A DNA stretch of 7,667 bases from Acidobacteriota bacterium. GTDB taxonomy: Bacteria > Acidobacteriota > Terriglobia > UBA7540. The DNA lies in the NCBI GenBank assembly GCA_021784615.1, contig JAJYHU010000416.1, positions 1 to 7,667 of the forward strand, in the 5' to 3' direction. The stretch's first letter is position 1; every line of letters starts with the position of its first letter. Positions 5,840 through 7,667 of this stretch are shown here, piece by piece. Under the pieces are notes generated by a model. That model did not search any database, was not told where the DNA came from, and worked only from the letters and a program-made list of their open reading frames with translations. The translations under genes and the position numbers were made by a program.

Positions 5840-6460
5840 CTACACTGCTCCTTCGACGGTCCTGATATATTTTGGTTCTCCGACGTAGTCAGTGTATTTT
5901 CTCATCCCATCCCCGTAAATGACCTCCAGCAGTTGAACTTGTAGCCACGGAAGTGAGGCGGGCGAAATGGTAATGTGAATTTTCTTATTCGGTCGAATTT
6001 CAGTCTTAAACTCCTGTTCGTCCTTCCATTCGCTCTCACCAAGTGTTGCTGCTACCCGCGTCGAAAGAGTTCTCACGGTCGTCTGACCGATGTTCTCAAG
6101 TTGCAGGACAATCCAGCTTGGCGGGACTCGAAATTCTTCCCCACCCACGACTTTTCCAACCCCAGATGTAAGTTTTTGGGTTTTCCCAAAGATGCTTGTC
6201 GTGCGGAGATTGCTCATGTTGGGAGATACTTGGAATTCAAGCCGCAGCAAAGGGCGGTTCTGAAGGCGCCGGGTTTCTTCTACCAGTGTTGCTGTATAGA
6301 GAACATAAAGCGTAGTGACCGCAATCATGATGAGCAGAAATATTTGGGGAATCCAGAATTCCTCTTGCTTCCGATAATCAGGACAGAAATGGTAAACACA
6401 AAGGCAGATTGCTAGAATGAGTAGGTAGCCTGTAACTATTGACGTTACTTTTGCCCGCAT
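5840..6460 (-). CDS. Two-helix membrane protein with a soluble beta domain, function unknown
   Basis: 206 residues from ATG 6460. Two hydrophobic segments lie close together: about 8-27 (IVTGYLLILAICLCVYHF) and 38-58 (IPQIFLLIMIAVTTLYVLYT). A basic/acidic stretch, EETRRLQNRPLLRLEF, follows, and then about 140 residues of probable beta-sandwich with WIVLQLENIGQTTVRTLSTRV, a pattern common to Ig-like domains attached to small membrane anchors. A short loop and the positively charged residues after helix 2 suggest that the soluble domain faces the cytoplasm. No enzyme motif is visible. No clear Shine-Dalgarno precedes the ATG; the end of a possible small ORF overlaps it by 16 nt, so translation may be coupled. 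The next gene encodes the FlgT-like small protein and probably works with it. Both lie in a lower-GC stretch between palindromes, suggesting acquisition. I do not recognise the family. Confidence 0.72.
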   Translation of the reverse strand: MRAKVTSIVTGYLLILAICLCVYHFCPDYRKQEEFWIPQIFLLIMIAVTTLYVLYTATLVEETRRLQNRPLLRLEFQVSPNMSNLRTTSIFGKTQKLTSGVGKVVGGEEFRVPPSWIVLQLENIGQTTVRTLSTRVAATLGESEWKDEQEFKTEIRPNKKIHITISPASLPWLQVQLLEVIYGDGMRKYTDYVGEPKYIRTVEGAV

Positions 6461-6573
6461 TGAACAGAAGAAAGGAAATTGGTCTTGAGACTTGTCAAAA
6501 GTTGGGCCAATTTTCTCTCCATCCCTTCGCCGAGAACCTCAACGGTATTCAATTTTGAGTCAAAGACTTTCAA
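6445..6573 (-). CDS. Possible 42-aa small ORF overlapping the membrane protein gene start
   Basis: A frame from TTG (6573) to TAA (6447-6445) would encode 42 residues beginning MKVFDSKLNTVEVLGEG and continuing MERKLAQLLTSLKT, the latter potentially an amphipathic helix. A shorter version could start at ATG 6522 (25 residues). The stop lies inside codons 5-6 of the membrane protein gene, giving a 16-nt overlap. No good ribosome binding site is visible for either start; a weak promoter (6583-6611) would place transcription just before the TTG. It may be a small partner protein, a leader peptide coupling translation of the next gene, the remnant of a longer gene, or chance. Low confidence. Confidence 0.25.
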   Translation of the reverse strand: MKVFDSKLNTVEVLGEGMERKLAQLLTSLKTNFLSSVQCGQK

Positions 6574-6582
6574 ACCAGCGTA

Positions 6583-6611
6583 ACTCTAGCGCGGTGCAGG
6601 CAGAAACGCAA
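6583..6611 (-). promoter_or_regulatory. Weak candidate promoter for the two-gene cassette
   Basis: On the minus strand TTGCGT (6611-6606) and TAGAGT (6588-6583) are spaced 17 nt apart. Each is an imperfect match to the consensus. Transcription would begin near 6576, upstream of the small ORF and the membrane protein gene. Spacing and position are the main support. Confidence 0.3.
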
Positions 6612-6619
6612 GCATGATT

Positions 6620-6661
6620 AGCCGGTAGCGGGTAGTGCAGACCGCCGCCTTCACGGTCTGC
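6620..6661. repeat. REP-like palindrome with the same 10-mer lead as the copy at 5265
   Basis: AGCCGGTAGC (6620-6629) is followed by the hairpin GCAGACCG (6637-6644) / CGGTCTGC (6654-6661), an 8-bp perfect stem with a 9-nt loop. The element at 5265-5298 has the same 10-mer, an 8-bp stem, a 9-nt loop and a shared CACGGTC string. It lies 8 nt beyond the stop of the radical SAM gene, so it could also act as a transcript end for that gene, but no T tract follows on the minus strand. Inference: dispersed intergenic palindrome. Confidence 0.55.
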
Positions 6662-6669
6662 GGAATTTG

Positions 6670-7662
6670 CTAAGGCGCGGCGAGGACTTCAGAAGTTTTG
6701 ATCTTCTTGGGACGGGCGGCCCACCAGAAATAAGGGCGGGCTGCTTTTTTCATCAGATTCAACTTCAGGTCGTACCATCGCGTGGCCAAGCTGTCTGAAG
6801 CAAGGTAGCGCGTGTCGCCGGGCTGGACAATCAGGCTCACTTCAATGTTGGGCGTGACGTCCATGGGAATGCCGTTCTTCCGGCACGCTTCATAGAGATG
6901 CCGGAACACGACGATCATGTCCTCAAAACGCGGCGACGGCCAGTCTTCCATGTCAGAGCCCAGCGTCGGCCGGAAAATGCAGACCGTGGGAAAAGCTCCC
7001 ATGCCGGCAATCATGTCAATGGCCTCGAGCGTATCCTCGATTGGTTCAACTCCCGCAATGATTTCGCCTGAGCAGGCGCCTTTGCCCAGTTTCTTTGACG
7101 TATACTCGAGCGCCCGGAAAAAAGTCTTCTGTCCGATCAGCTTTTCCTTGCCGGGACAGACCTTGGCAAAAAACTCGGGGTTTTGGAACTCATAGCAGAA
7201 ACTGAAGTGGTCGGTCCCGAGATCAACCAGCCGGTCGTACTTCCACAGGTCGCGCGTGGGAGTCACCTGGAGCCCGATCAAGCTGCCCACCTGCGATTTG
7301 ACGGCCTTCACATAGGGCGCCGCGCGGTCAAGATCGCGGTTGGTCTGGTATCCGGAATTAAAGTGCACAAAGGTCACGCCGGATTCCGCCTTGGCGGTGC
7401 GCGCCACTTCCACCACGTCTTCGATGTCCTTCAGCGCCACTTCATTGACCCCGACGTTCAATCCCGTAGTGCAAAATTTGCAGTTGACCGCCGGCGAGTG
7501 ATACCAGAAGCCGCAGGAATTCGAGATGTAAATTCCCAGATACGTTCCTTGCAGAACGCCAATCCTGTCCATCTCAATGCCGCGCGAGGTCTGGCGGGTG
7601 TACCAGGGCGCTTCCGGAGAAAGCCGCACCGGGTAGCGAAACATTTGCCACTCATCCCTCAC
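6670..7662 (-). CDS. Radical SAM-type enzyme with CX10CX2C motif (start uncertain, may be partial)
   Basis: 330 residues if begun at GTG 7662. The frame is open to the window edge and no ribosome site is visible for GTG, so the true start may lie beyond 7667; ATG 7644 is another option. Cys50, Cys61 and Cys64 (SCGFWYHSPAVNCKFCTTG) could bind a 4Fe-4S cluster. The Tyr/Phe-x-Cys ending (KFC) fits radical SAM, but the first spacing of 10 is longer than the usual CX3CX2C. Later features fit a radical SAM barrel: TFVHFNSGYQ (97-106), GLQVTPTRD (130-138) and GEIIAGVEPIEDT (199-211), which resembles the GxIxGxxE strand of biotin-synthase-like members. PTVCIFRPTLGSDMED (225-240) resembles their next strand. 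No extra C-terminal cluster motif is evident. It would cleave S-adenosylmethionine to start a radical reaction in the cytoplasm; the substrate is unknown. The higher GC differs from the cassette to its left. Its operon partners lie outside the window. Confidence 0.75.
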   Translation of the reverse strand: MRDEWQMFRYPVRLSPEAPWYTRQTSRGIEMDRIGVLQGTYLGIYISNSCGFWYHSPAVNCKFCTTGLNVGVNEVALKDIEDVVEVARTAKAESGVTFVHFNSGYQTNRDLDRAAPYVKAVKSQVGSLIGLQVTPTRDLWKYDRLVDLGTDHFSFCYEFQNPEFFAKVCPGKEKLIGQKTFFRALEYTSKKLGKGACSGEIIAGVEPIEDTLEAIDMIAGMGAFPTVCIFRPTLGSDMEDWPSPRFEDMIVVFRHLYEACRKNGIPMDVTPNIEVSLIVQPGDTRYLASDSLATRWYDLKLNLMKKAARPYFWWAARPKKIKTSEVLAAP

Positions 7663-7667
7663 AGCGT

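Noticed and set aside
6493..6498. TTGACA on the minus strand as -35 for the membrane protein gene
   Set aside because: No acceptable -10 is found 16-18 nt downstream, and the expected start would fall at or after the ATG.
1..7667. CRISPR array, tRNA, integrase or insertion sequence
   Set aside because: I saw no regularly spaced 20-40 nt repeats, no tRNA-like cloverleaf with a T-loop, and no transposase or integrase motif in any frame.

Overview
The window looks like chromosomal DNA of a GC-rich, Gram-negative soil-type bacterium. The gene style (outer-membrane porin with a coiled-coil N-terminus, Tat-type sugar isomerase, PhoB/PhoR arrangement) suggests Acidobacteriota. That placement is an inference from protein style, not from a marker gene. 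No tRNA, rRNA, CRISPR array, transposase or integrase is visible.

Left part (1-4138, all minus strand): a phosphate-response locus read right to left. It comprises phoB (response regulator, probable GTG start at 4108), phoR (sensor kinase, 15 nt downstream), a 147-aa stand-alone receiver-like protein whose acidic pair and lysine are missing, and the first 239 residues of a porin-like outer-membrane protein that runs off the left edge. I found two sets of 11-bp-spaced direct repeats resembling Pho boxes. One lies before the degenerate receiver gene (1535-1563). The other has four units (814-853), ends 10 nt before a -10-like hexamer, and precedes the porin gene. The inferred circuit is PhoR to PhoB to porin and degenerate receiver, for phosphate scavenging. 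The 306-nt gap 718-1023 holds the porin ribosome binding site, promoter and Pho box and a possible terminator for the upstream operon.

Middle (4139-5231, plus strand): a divergent promoter region and a Tat-type, metal-dependent TIM-barrel protein of the sugar phosphate isomerase/epimerase (AP endonuclease 2) family with a clear TTGCTA-17-TATACT promoter and a GGAGG site.

Right part (5232-6669): a visibly lower-GC segment (47% in the line 5881-5940 against 65% in the line 2041-2100) with two uncharacterised minus-strand genes: a two-helix membrane protein and a small beta-rich protein resembling the FlgT C-terminal type. A possible 42-aa overlapping ORF precedes them. The segment is bordered on both sides by palindromes with 8-bp stems and 9-nt loops, each preceded by the same 10-mer AGCCGGTAGC. 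It looks like an accessory cassette between REP-like repeats.

Right edge (6670-7662, minus strand): a radical SAM-type enzyme with an unusual CX10CX2C cysteine pattern; its true start may lie outside the window.
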